A stretch of DNA of 64,000 bases, taken from Labilibaculum antarcticum. Lineage in GTDB: Bacteria > Bacteroidota > Bacteroidia > Bacteroidales > Marinifilaceae. The notes below the pieces were generated by a model, which was not told the DNA's origin, ran no database searches, and saw only the letters and a list, made by a program, of their open reading frames with translations. This document shows, one piece after another, positions 9,777-19,200 of this stretch (positions within the stretch are counted from its first letter, which is position 1; each line of letters starts with the position of its first letter). The stretch is from the NCBI RefSeq assembly GCF_002356295.1, contig NZ_AP018042.1:186001-250000 (forward strand), written 5' to 3'. The translations under genes and the position numbers were made by a program.

Positions 9777-9928
9777 CGGACACTATCTATTTCATAGTAA
9801 GCTTGTTTAATCAAAATTAAAACTAATGCACTAGAAAACCAACCCCTTTATGATTAAAGGTATCTTAAACTCCTTAGGCATATATATATTAGAGACTAAC
9901 TATCCGAAAACGGCTACTAATAGTTTAA

Positions 9929-10795
9929 CTACTTAGTACTTAAAAGTGAAGTAAGACTGGCTCTTATGCTTGGAAAATAAAATAGAAAACCCATATCTAA
10001 CAAGCGTTTGGGCACAACTTTTTGACCCGAAAGCAAAACTTTTGCCCCTTCTCCAAAAATCGCTCTAAGAATAAATGCCGGAACGTGAAAAAAGGCTGGG
10101 CGATTTAGGACAGAACAAAGTGTTTTTGTATAATCTCTGTTAGTGATTAATTCCGGAGCAATCAAATTGTAGGTGCCTTCGGAGTCTGTATTTACAATTA
10201 CAAATGCATAGGCATTTACAAGATCGCTTATATGAATAAAAGGGAATGCCTGTTTTCCATTTCCTAATTTACCACCTAGTCCGAATCGGAACAACGGCAG
10301 AACTTTTGTCAATGCTCCTCCTTTTTCACTTAAAACAACTCCCAACCTGAAAATAACAGTGCGCACACCATGAATTTTCACTTCATTAGCACTCTTTTCC
10401 CAATCTACACAAAGGTCTCCTAGGAAATCAGTCGAAAAATTCGAACTAGACTCACTGTGCGTATGATCTGTATCGTAAATGCCGACAGCTGAAGTTGAAA
10501 TGAAAAGCCTTGGTTTTGTTTCCATCAAGCCAATTGCATGACTCAGATTCTGAGTTGTAAGAATTCGACTGTCGCGAAGTATTTGTTTATTTCTTGAATT
10601 CCATCTGCACACAATTGGTGCCCCCGAAAGATGAATAATTATTTCACAAGATTTTATAAAAACAGAAAGATCCTGAACATTTCCGTACAGTATATTTCTT
10701 GGAATCAATAAAATATCAGCATTCAGTTCACCTTTCAATTTTTCAATCAAATGAGATCCTATTAAACCTGTTCCTCCAGTGATTCCAATTTTCAT
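9929..10795 (-). CDS. TIGR01777-family NAD(P)-dependent epimerase
   Basis: The 288-residue protein starts with the nucleotide-binding glycine motif GITGGTGLIGSHL (residues 3-15). It shows the extended SDR layout of the TIGR01777 (YfcH/SDR39U1) family, including ISTSAVGIYD and RLGVVLSEKGGAL. The C-terminal part matches the DUF1731-like end (KVVPKRLLDMGFLF). The substrate is not known for this family. It starts 10 nt after the cdaA stop on the same strand, so it is probably the last gene of folP-cdaA-epimerase. Length and motifs are as expected. Confidence 0.88.
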   Translation of the reverse strand: MKIGITGGTGLIGSHLIEKLKGELNADILLIPRNILYGNVQDLSVFIKSCEIIIHLSGAPIVCRWNSRNKQILRDSRILTTQNLSHAIGLMETKPRLFISTSAVGIYDTDHTHSESSSNFSTDFLGDLCVDWEKSANEVKIHGVRTVIFRLGVVLSEKGGALTKVLPLFRFGLGGKLGNGKQAFPFIHISDLVNAYAFVIVNTDSEGTYNLIAPELITNRDYTKTLCSVLNRPAFFHVPAFILRAIFGEGAKVLLSGQKVVPKRLLDMGFLFYFPSIRASLTSLLSTK

Positions 10796-10805
10796 TTCTT
10801 ACAGA

Positions 10806-11597
10806 TTAAATGATAAAACTTGAAAAATCGCCCTCTAAAAATGTTCGCAACTCGCTTGGACTAATCCGCACCTTAATATTCCCTCCCATTACATATGAGA
10901 TATTTCCTGTTTCCTCAGATACAGTAATTACATGCGAATCTGTTGCCTGAGTCATTCCAATAGCCGCCCTGTGCCTTAACCCCAGACTACCCGGAATATT
11001 CGTGTCATCTGAAACGGGTAATATGCAACGGGCAGCGAGCAATCTACTATTTGCCCAAACTACAGCACCATCGTGAAGAGGTGAATTTTTAAAAAATATG
11101 GTTTCTAAGAGATTTTTAGATACTCTTGCCTTTAAAATTTGACCCGTATCCGCATAACTTTGTAAATCCATATTTTTTGCAATTACAATCAGAGCACCCG
11201 TTTTCGTTTTTGACATGTACTCACATGCGCCAACAACTGATCTGATTTCAATGTCAGGGATCCCTCTTTCATCAAGAGCAAACCAATTATGCAAGTTGAA
11301 TCTCTGGCTTACATTATATCTGGTTCCAAGCAAAAGAAGAAACCTCCTGATTTCCGGCTGAAAAACAATAATTAATGCAATTACACCTACGCCAATAAAC
11401 TGACCAAGAATACTGCTTAGTAATTGCATGTTTAATGCACGTACAAACAACCACATGAGGTAAAAAAGAGACAAGCCAACAAATATGTTGATTGCAACAG
11501 TTCCCTTAATTAGCATGTAAACCTGATATAGTAAAAAGGCGACAAGTAATATATCAAGAATATCAAATAGTCCAAGAGTAATGAATGCTGTGGTCAT
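10806..11597 (-). CDS. cdaA: Diadenylate cyclase CdaA
   Basis: A 263-residue membrane enzyme that condenses two ATP into cyclic di-AMP, a messenger for osmotic and wall homeostasis. Three hydrophobic helices (about residues 5-85) precede the DAC/DisA_N domain. The catalytic motifs PLHDGA (about 171-176) and LGLRHRAA are present, as is FQPEIRR after the membrane part, typical of CdaA. It lies 52 nt downstream of folP on the same strand. The window also holds a CPA2 antiporter and mscL, functions often linked to c-di-AMP in other bacteria, but no direct link is shown here. Confidence 0.93.
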   Translation of the reverse strand: MTTAFITLGLFDILDILLVAFLLYQVYMLIKGTVAINIFVGLSLFYLMWLFVRALNMQLLSSILGQFIGVGVIALIIVFQPEIRRFLLLLGTRYNVSQRFNLHNWFALDERGIPDIEIRSVVGACEYMSKTKTGALIVIAKNMDLQSYADTGQILKARVSKNLLETIFFKNSPLHDGAVVWANSRLLAARCILPVSDDTNIPGSLGLRHRAAIGMTQATDSHVITVSEETGNISYVMGGNIKVRISPSELRTFLEGDFSSFII

Positions 11598-11649
11598 TAT
11601 TTTCTATTAAGTTCAGTCTGTTAACAAAATTACAATTTTATTGGACATA

Positions 11650-12525
11650 TTACTGCAATGAGGATTTGATCTTCGAATACAGATTAACACAATCAACTGC
11701 TTCTTTCACATCGTGCACCCTCAAAATGTTTACCCCTTGTTCCAATGCCATCATATTTAAAGCAGTAGTCCCATTCAAACTGGAAGAAGCATCTCCGCCT
11801 AAAAATTTATAAATCATCGATTTACGAGAAAAGCCAACTAATACGGGCAAGTCCAATTGATTAAAATTCTGAAGCTTAGCTATGATTTCATAATTGTGGT
11901 CCAATGTTTTTCCAAATCCGAATCCAGGATCAATAATAATATCTTTTGCTCCAAAATCATTTAATCTTTTAATTTGGGATCGAAAAAAACTAAGCATATC
12001 ATTCATCAAATGATCGTAAATAGGGTTTTGCTGCATTGTTTGTGGGGTTCCCTTAATGTGCATCATGATGTACGGAACCTTTAGCTTGCCAATAGTATGG
12101 AACATTTTCTCATCCATAGTTCCTCCAGAAATATCATTAATAATGCAGGCACCAAATTCGGCAACAACGCTTTCAGCTACTTCTGCTCTAAAAGTATCAA
12201 TAGACAAAATAGCATTTGGAAATTCTTTACGGATACAATCAACAGCAGGCATCATTCTAAGAATCTCATTTTCAGTTGAAACTTCCGCCGCTCCCGGTCG
12301 AGTAGAATAAGCTCCCAAATCAATAATTTCCGCACCATCAGAAAGAATTTGTTCCGCTCGCTTAACGATAGCTGTTTTATCAAGATAAGAACCGCCGTCA
12401 TAAAATGAATCTGGAGTAAGATTCAAAATCCCCATAACCAAAGGCTTTTCAAAATTTATTACCTTATCCCCACACTTAATACACAGATTATCGCTGTTAA
12501 AACAATTTGTTTTATAATTTTGCAT
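11650..12525 (-). CDS. folP: Dihydropteroate synthase
   Basis: Joins 7,8-dihydropterin pyrophosphate to p-aminobenzoate in folate synthesis. The TIM-barrel signatures are clear: MGILNLTPDSFYDGG (near residue 30), the DGAEIIDLGAYSTRPGA loop, SIDTF, NDISGG, DPGFGFGKT and VGFSRKS. ATG 12525 gives 291 residues, normal for the family; a TTG at 12558 would add 11. It heads a minus-strand group with cdaA and the SDR gene. Its start region is back to back with the DUF1599 gene, with a TACTTTTG box (12563-12556, minus) lying upstream. Confidence 0.95.
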   Translation of the reverse strand: MQNYKTNCFNSDNLCIKCGDKVINFEKPLVMGILNLTPDSFYDGGSYLDKTAIVKRAEQILSDGAEIIDLGAYSTRPGAAEVSTENEILRMMPAVDCIRKEFPNAILSIDTFRAEVAESVVAEFGACIINDISGGTMDEKMFHTIGKLKVPYIMMHIKGTPQTMQQNPIYDHLMNDMLSFFRSQIKRLNDFGAKDIIIDPGFGFGKTLDHNYEIIAKLQNFNQLDLPVLVGFSRKSMIYKFLGGDASSSLNGTTALNMMALEQGVNILRVHDVKEAVDCVNLYSKIKSSLQ

Positions 12526-12626
12526 TACGAATTTCTTTTTGGACAAATACGGAAGCAAAAGTAAAATAAAATACCTTCGCTTAAGCTATTTCCTTACTTT
12601 TACGGAGAATATTTCTAAAATAAATT

Positions 12627-13169
12627 ATGAATAAAACAGACCAACAATACAATTCGATTATTAAAATCTGTACGGATATCTTCACAAAAAAAATGCACGA
12701 TTACGGAACTGCCTGGAGAATTCTTCGCCCAAGCTCCATAACCGATCAGATATACATTAAAGCACAACGAATAAGAAGTCTTGAAACCAAAGGCATCAGT
12801 AAAATTGAGGACAATATTCGGGATGAATTTATCGGAATTGTAAACTATTCCATTATGGGTATTATACAATTGGAACTTGGTCCTTCAGAAGATGAACTTC
12901 CTAATGAGAAAGCTCTTGAACTATACTTAAAATATTTTACAGAGGCTAAGGAATTAATGGAAGCCAAGAATCACGATTACGATGAAGCTTGGCGAAGTAT
13001 GCGGGTTAGTTCGTATACCGATTTAATCTTGATGAAAATTAACCGAACCAAACAAATTGAAGATCTGCAAGGAAAAACATTAATATCAGAAGGTATTGAT
13101 GCCAACTATTTCGATATGATTAATTACGCTGTTTTTGGTCTAATTAAAATTGAATTCGAGAACGCCTAA
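12627..13169 (+). CDS. DUF1599 protein with duplicated domain
   Basis: This 180-residue protein belongs to the DUF1599 family (also described as a nucleotide-modification-associated domain). It contains two copies of one unit: KMHDYGTAWRILRPSSITD (about residues 21-39) and KNHDYDEAWRSMRVSSYTD (about 114-132). Each is followed by a basic helix and then a closing segment, IVNYSIMGIIQLE or MINYAVFGLIKIE. The pattern suggests a tandem-duplicated helical domain with conserved His/Asp/Trp. The biochemical role is unknown. It is the first gene of a probable operon with the DoxX-like gene 16 nt downstream and tpiA. Confidence 0.85.
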   Translation: MNKTDQQYNSIIKICTDIFTKKMHDYGTAWRILRPSSITDQIYIKAQRIRSLETKGISKIEDNIRDEFIGIVNYSIMGIIQLELGPSEDELPNEKALELYLKYFTEAKELMEAKNHDYDEAWRSMRVSSYTDLILMKINRTKQIEDLQGKTLISEGIDANYFDMINYAVFGLIKIEFENA

Positions 13170-13185
13170 TAAGATTCATCATATT

Positions 13186-14439
13186 ATGAGAATATTACAA
13201 TTCGTAAGTCGTATTTTTGTGGGGCTGATTTTTATCTTCTCCGGATTTGTAAAAGCGGTTGATCCAATGGGTTCAACCTTCAAATTCACAGATTATTTTC
13301 TGGCCTTTGGCTTGGATGGATTAAAGGAGATTGCCTTTCCTTTGGCAATTCTTTTATCTACTCTTGAATTTACGCTGGGGATGGCTTTGATATTCAACAG
13401 CAGAAAAAACATTACTGCCTGGCTTGCGCTCCTATTCATGATTTTCTTCACCCCTCTAACCTTTATTCTGGCGCTTACCAACCCGGTGACTGACTGTGGC
13501 TGTTTTGGAGACGCCTTGATTCTTAGCAATTGGGAAACCTTTGGGAAAAACATCATCATACTTGCGTTCACATTAGTGATCTTTTTCAGGAGAAAAAAAG
13601 ATGATAATCAGCATCCTGTTTGGGAGCAGAACCTGCTAATTGGTTTCGCCCTTTGTATTTCCGTTTGGATCTCAAACTATTCGTATGGTCATTTGCCATT
13701 AATTGATTTCAGACCCTATCATATTGGTGCTAATATTAGTGATGGAATGAAAATTCCCGACGGAGCACCTGCCAGTGAATACCGAAGTATTCTAAAATAT
13801 GAAAAAGATGGCGTGGTAAAAGAGTTCGACGAAACGAATTATCCTTGGCAGGACACAACATGGAAATATGTTGATTCTGAACAAATAAAAATAAAAGAAG
13901 GATATACTCCTCCTATTCACGATTTTTCGATTTCGAATGATATTGATGGAGATATAACCAATATGGTTTTGAACAATGAAGGATACTCATTTTTGTTGAT
14001 TTCAAAAAACATTTCAGAAATTGATGATGAAACAGCAAGCAAAATAAACGACTTGGCTATTTATTCTTTGAATAACAACATTCAGTTTATTGGCTTAACA
14101 TCATCGGGAAATAGAGAAATTGAAGCATTTAAATCATCACACGAACTTCCTTTTGACTTTTACAATACAGATGAAATTCAGTTAAAAACAATTATCCGGT
14201 CAAATCCGGGATTGGTTTTTATTAGAAAGGGAACTATTCTTGACAAATGGCATTTTAGAGATTTTCCTGAAGCAAAGCAACTTCAAGGCGATCTTGCAGC
14301 CTACTCTATTACAAAACATCAAACACTAAATATCATTCTATTTATTATTAGTATTACATCAACGTTGCTATTGCTTCTTGTTCTTTTCAGTCTGATTAGA
14401 ATTCGATTTGCAGGGGCAAAAAACAGATTACGATTATGA
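13186..14439 (+). CDS. DoxX/MauE-like membrane protein with C-terminal thioredoxin-like domain
   Basis: A 417-residue inner-membrane protein from ATG 13186 (a TTG at 13150 overlaps the preceding gene). The first ~150 residues contain four hydrophobic helices and the DoxX-type motif [22 protein letters not shown] motif sits between the third and fourth helices. The C-terminal half resembles a thioredoxin-like fold (about 245-375) without a CxxC, followed by a last hydrophobic helix. It matches the Bacteroidetes BT_3928-like family. Its stop overlaps the tpiA start by 4 nt (ATGA), so the two are translationally coupled. The redox role is inference. Confidence 0.85.
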   Translation: MRILQFVSRIFVGLIFIFSGFVKAVDPMGSTFKFTDYFLAFGLDGLKEIAFPLAILLSTLEFTLGMALIFNSRKNITAWLALLFMIFFTPLTFILALTNPVTDCGCFGDALILSNWETFGKNIIILAFTLVIFFRRKKDDNQHPVWEQNLLIGFALCISVWISNYSYGHLPLIDFRPYHIGANISDGMKIPDGAPASEYRSILKYEKDGVVKEFDETNYPWQDTTWKYVDSEQIKIKEGYTPPIHDFSISNDIDGDITNMVLNNEGYSFLLISKNISEIDDETASKINDLAIYSLNNNIQFIGLTSSGNREIEAFKSSHELPFDFYNTDEIQLKTIIRSNPGLVFIRKGTILDKWHFRDFPEAKQLQGDLAAYSITKHQTLNIILFIISITSTLLLLLVLFSLIRIRFAGAKNRLRL

Positions 14440-15191
14440 GAAAGAAAATTGTTGCAGGAAACTGGAAAATGAACAATACACTTGAAGAAGGTGTTGTGTT
14501 GGCGGGACAAATCAATGATTTAGTTGAAAAAACTGAGCTTAATGGAGTCGATGTTGTAATTGGCACTCCTTTTATCCACTTAACAGAAGTAAACAAAATT
14601 GTTAGTGATAAAATTGGTGTTGCTGCACAAAACTGTGCAGACGAGGTTAGCGGAGCCTACACGGGAGAAATTTCAGCTTCGATGATTAAATCAACAGGAA
14701 GCAAATATGTTATTCTTGGTCATTCGGAACGCAGAGAATACTATGGCGAAACTAGCGAGAAGTTAGTTAAAAAAGTAGCTCTAAGTCTTGCAAACGGCCT
14801 AACTCCAATTTTCTGTTTTGGTGAAGTTCTTGGAGAACGTCAATCAGAAAAACATTTTGATGTTGTTAAAACTCAGATTGCTGAAGGATTATTCAACTTA
14901 TCAGCTGAAGAATTTGGAAAAATTGTTTTGGCTTACGAACCAGTTTGGGCTATTGGAACAGGCGTAACAGCTTCCTCTGCTCAAGCACAAGAAATGCATG
15001 CATTTATCCGTAAGACTGTAGCTGCTCAATACGGTCAGGAAGTTGCAGACAATACATCTATCCTTTACGGAGGAAGCTGTAAGCCATCTAATGCGAAAGA
15101 ATTATTCGAAAATGCTGATGTAGACGGAGGTTTAATTGGTGGAGCTTCTCTTAACGCTGAAGATTTCATGGGAATTATTACCGCTTTTTAA
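14436..15191 (+). CDS. tpiA: Triosephosphate isomerase
   Basis: Interconverts dihydroxyacetone phosphate and glyceraldehyde 3-phosphate. The 251-residue length is normal. Visible motifs are the substrate Lys in NWKMN (residues 8-12), the electrophilic His in [11 protein letters not shown], the catalytic Glu in [12 protein letters not shown], loop 6 and the phosphate-binding [10 protein letters not shown]. The start ATG shares bases with the TGA of the upstream DoxX-like gene. A strong terminator follows, ending the DUF1599-DoxX-tpiA operon. Confidence 0.98.
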   Translation: MRKKIVAGNWKMNNTLEEGVVLAGQINDLVEKTELNGVDVVIGTPFIHLTEVNKIVSDKIGVAAQNCADEVSGAYTGEISASMIKSTGSKYVILGHSERREYYGETSEKLVKKVALSLANGLTPIFCFGEVLGERQSEKHFDVVKTQIAEGLFNLSAEEFGKIVLAYEPVWAIGTGVTASSAQAQEMHAFIRKTVAAQYGQEVADNTSILYGGSCKPSNAKELFENADVDGGLIGGASLNAEDFMGIITAF

Positions 15192-15211
15192 TAGCGTAAA
15201 CATATATGATT

Positions 15212-15245
15212 AAAGCCGATACAGTAGTATCGGCTTTTGTTTTTT
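15212..15245 (+). terminator. Intrinsic terminator after tpiA
   Basis: AAAGCCGATAC (15212-15222) and GTATCGGCTTT (15227-15237) form a perfect 11-bp stem with loop AGTA, followed by a T-rich run. Confidence 0.92.
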
Positions 15246-15293
15246 GATAAGGATTAAATTAACTTGTACCCTCAAAATAGTAAGACCAAAACA

Positions 15294-16136
15294 ATGGATT
15301 ATATTGAACTGAAATGCCAGATTCAACCTTTCTCGGAAGAAATTGCCGAAATAGTAATTGCCGAGCTGGGAGAATTGGATTACGAGAGTTTTACACAAAA
15401 TGAAGATGCTGTTGAAGCATACATACAGGCTCCTCTGTTCGATATGGATGCAGTGAACCAACTTAGTCTTAATCATTTACCCAATGCTCCTTTTAAATTG
15501 AGCTATTCGCACAAAACAATTGAATCTCAAGATTGGAATGCACTTTGGGAATCCAATTTTAGTCCCGTGATCATCTCCGATCAAGTGGTGATAAGAGCTT
15601 CTTTTCACACCGACACACCAAAAGTTCCTTACGATATTGTGATCGATCCAAAAATGTCATTTGGAACAGGACACCACTCTACAACTTCACTAATGGTTCA
15701 AACCATTCTTGAATTAAATTTAGAAGGAAAAACGGTCTTAGATATGGGATGTGGAACTAGCTTACTGGCAATTTTAGCATCAAAACGAAATGCTTCAAAA
15801 GTAGATGCTATCGACATTGACGAATGGCCTTATACAAACTCATTGGAAAACATCAAAAACAACAAGGCTGAAAACGTATCCATTTTTCTTGGTGATGCAG
15901 CTTTATTAGATGGGAAAAAATACGATGTTGTTTTGGCCAACATCAACCGAAATATCTTGCTTAATGATATGCATCATTACGTTGCATGTCTTCCTAAAAA
16001 TGGCAATTTGATCATGAGTGGATTCTATACTGAAGATTTAAAGTACATTAAAGAGGAAGCTGAAAAAAACAACTTGGAATACATCAGCCATAAAGTTGAT
16101 TTGAATTGGGTTGCCGTTCGCTTCACAAAAAAATAA
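15294..16136 (+). CDS. prmA: Ribosomal protein L11 methyltransferase
   Basis: SAM-dependent trimethylation of ribosomal protein L11. ATG 15294 gives 280 residues; a TTG at 15264 lies closer to the terminator and is less likely. Motifs include FGTGHHSTT before the SAM fold, motif I LDMGCGTSLLAI, the acidic DAIDID, and ANINRNIL as the PrmA active-site signature. The N-terminal ~110 residues form the L11-recognition domain. It has its own transcription unit after the tpiA terminator, 129 nt upstream of the giant exported-protein gene. Confidence 0.95.
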   Translation: MDYIELKCQIQPFSEEIAEIVIAELGELDYESFTQNEDAVEAYIQAPLFDMDAVNQLSLNHLPNAPFKLSYSHKTIESQDWNALWESNFSPVIISDQVVIRASFHTDTPKVPYDIVIDPKMSFGTGHHSTTSLMVQTILELNLEGKTVLDMGCGTSLLAILASKRNASKVDAIDIDEWPYTNSLENIKNNKAENVSIFLGDAALLDGKKYDVVLANINRNILLNDMHHYVACLPKNGNLIMSGFYTEDLKYIKEEAEKNNLEYISHKVDLNWVAVRFTKK

Positions 16137-16265
16137 AACAATTTACAATTGCCGGTTCTCGTAATTTCTGAAACAGAATACAGAACTGGCAATTTACTTT
16201 CCTGATCCAAGCAAATTTGTTAAATTGCCTTTGCAAAAAAATCTACACATGAAACTTCATTTACA

Positions 16266-19200
16266 ATGAATAAGCTTCTCTTCTCTTTTATCCTGTTTTT
16301 TGGAATCGCAATTTCAAGTAATTCAGTCTTAGCGCAAAGTATAAAGTCCTTCTCTCATGACTCGATTACATTTCAAGATGAATTTTTGAAATTTATGGAT
16401 CATCCAACCAAAAAGAAGGAAAGCAAAGAGTTTGAGGATCAATTTCCTGTTTTTTGGTTCTCTCCGGAAATGACCAGTGAAAAACGAAAGAATATATACG
16501 AAATCTGCGATATTTTCCTTTCAAGAAAAGCAAGATCATTTCCTGATTTTTACAACTATTTTAAAACGCTGATGTTGTTTCAACAGCAAAATCGGGATGA
16601 GAAAGATTACTCCAATTGGGAGAAGGGTTTGATTCATCAGATCAGTAATAAAAAGAATAGGTTAAGTGCTACTCATGACTTTCTAATTCAAACACAAAAT
16701 TTATTACAGGATACAATCATCCATGAATCATACGCAACCAAATGGAAATGTAAGAATGCAAAATTCAAATTCTTGTTCGATAAAAAATTAAGTATTCAAT
16801 TCGATCAGGCCGACCTATATTGCATCGCACAGCGCGATAGTTCATGCATTTACAATACAAGCGGAATTTATGATCCTTTCGAAAGGATTTGGACCGGAAA
16901 CAAAGGAAAGGTAACATGGAAGAGAGCTGGGAAAAGCGATTCGGAAGAATTTGCAACATTCGATTCATATACTATAGATACGCAAAAAACATCTTTCCAA
17001 ATTGACACGGTTAGTTACTATAACAAGGAACTTTTTGATGATAAAATTGAGGGCAGTCTCTCTGATAAAATGAACTCAGTGAATGATCCATCTTTGGCAA
17101 TCTATCCTCGTTTTGAATCGTTCGAGAAGGAAATAGAAATTAAAAACCTATTCGAAAACCTTAATTACAAAGGAGGTATTGCCATTCATGGAGCTAAATT
17201 TCTGGGAAAAGGAAGTCCTGAATTACCCTCGGTTATTGAATTATCCAGACATGACACATTATTCTTAAGAGCAAGATCTGAACACTTTTCATTTCATAAT
17301 AATCGTGTTGTTGGGAAAGATACCGAAATTGAAATTCTTCTTGATACTTGTCAAATCTATCACCCCGGCTTGTTATTTCAATATTTCCCAGACAAAAAAG
17401 AAGTCAATTTAATCCGCGAAGGAGAAGGAATTGCATTGAGTCCCTACTTCAACACCTATCACAATCTGATTATGGATTTTGGAATGTTGATATGGAATAT
17501 GGATGAAAACCTAATGCACTTTACAAGTATGAAAGGCGCTACAAGTCGTCAGGCACACTTCGAGTCGATGAATTATTTTAGTATCAATCGATTTATGAAG
17601 ATACAAGGGATGGATAAGGAGAACCCTTTGGTCTCCCTGCATAAATATGCCGACTACTCTTATGTTGAAACATTTACGGCAATGGAATACGCCAATTTCA
17701 TTAAAAAACCGGTTAATCAGGTACGTCAGCAAATTATTCGCTTGTCGTTTCAAGGATTTGTAATCTACAACAGAAACACCGATGAAGTGACCTTGCAGCA
17801 ACGCCTTACCGACTACATTAAATCGGGAATGGGACGACAAGATTACGATGTAATACGATTTTCAACTGAAACAGAAAATAATGAAGATGATGCGACCCTT
17901 CGTATGGGAAGTTACAATTTGGATATTAACGGTGTAAGACACATCGCTGTTAGTGATTCTCAAAATGTTGTCATCTTTCCAAAACATCAAAAAATAACAC
18001 TTAAAAAGGATCGCGATTTTCAGTTCGACGGAAGAATTATGGCCGGATTACTGGATCTGTATGGAAAGGATTTTAATTTCTCGTATGAAAATTTCAAAAT
18101 TGACCTTGACCTGATTGACTCCCTGCAAATAAACATCGTAAATGATTCGCTTTCAACCTACGGAAGAAGATACACAGCGCGCTTAGGAAGTGTATTGGAA
18201 AAAATAACGGGAAATTTATTAATTGATGACCCTAACAACAAGTCGGGATTGAAAAATTACGCAGAATATCCAATTTTTAATAGCTCGGACTCTTGTTTTG
18301 TATATTACGACAGCAAAAAAATTCAAGATGGGGCTTATAAAAAGGAAGCATTCTATTTCAAGGTTGATCCTTACACAATCAACAATATAAACAACTTTAA
18401 AAAGGAAGACATTTCATTAAAAGGAACTTTTGTTTCCGATAGCATATTCCCAACATTTAGAGAAACACTAAGTATTGCTGATGATAATTCTCTGGGATTT
18501 TATCACGTAACCCCTCAAAACGGCTTACCCGTTTATGGTAAAGGAACTTTTACGGATACCATTCACCTTTCCAATGCTGGCTTAATTGGTGATGGAACAC
18601 TAAACTACCTTACCTCTACTACAAAATCTGAGAAATTCGTATTCAGACCGGAAATAATGACAACACAAGCGGAAAGTTTCGAGCTAAAAGAGTTGGCTTC
18701 GCATATGAACAACCCGGAAGTGAATGGCGAGAAAATTTTCGCAACATGGTATCCGTACAAAGATGAACTTTACGTGAAGAGTACTGCTCTGCCTATTGAT
18801 ATGTATAAAAAGTTAGCAACACTTTCCGGAACACTCAAAATAACCCCAACAGAAATTACCGGACTTGGCGACATGGAATTGGTTAATGCTGAACTCCAAT
18901 CAGATTATTTTACCTACACCCCAAAAACCATTGTTGCAGATACAGCTGGTTTTAAGCTGAAAAATACAGATGCAGAAGGTTATGCCTTCGAAAGTAAAGA
19001 TGTAAGAGCATATATCGACTTTAACAGCAGAACGGGACAATTTACAAGCACAACTGTAGGTAGCATTAGTGAATTCCCTTCAAACAAATACATGGCTTAC
19101 ATCAATAGTTTCGACTGGGAAATGGACAAACAAGAACTTCTATTCGGAAGTGAGGATGAAAGCAACTTGGCCTCATTATGGGAACAAGGTAAAATGGAAA

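Noticed and set aside
12526-12558. TTG start extending folP by 11 residues
   Set aside because: The ATG at 12525 gives the normal family length and the extension overlaps a TACTTTTG promoter-like box.
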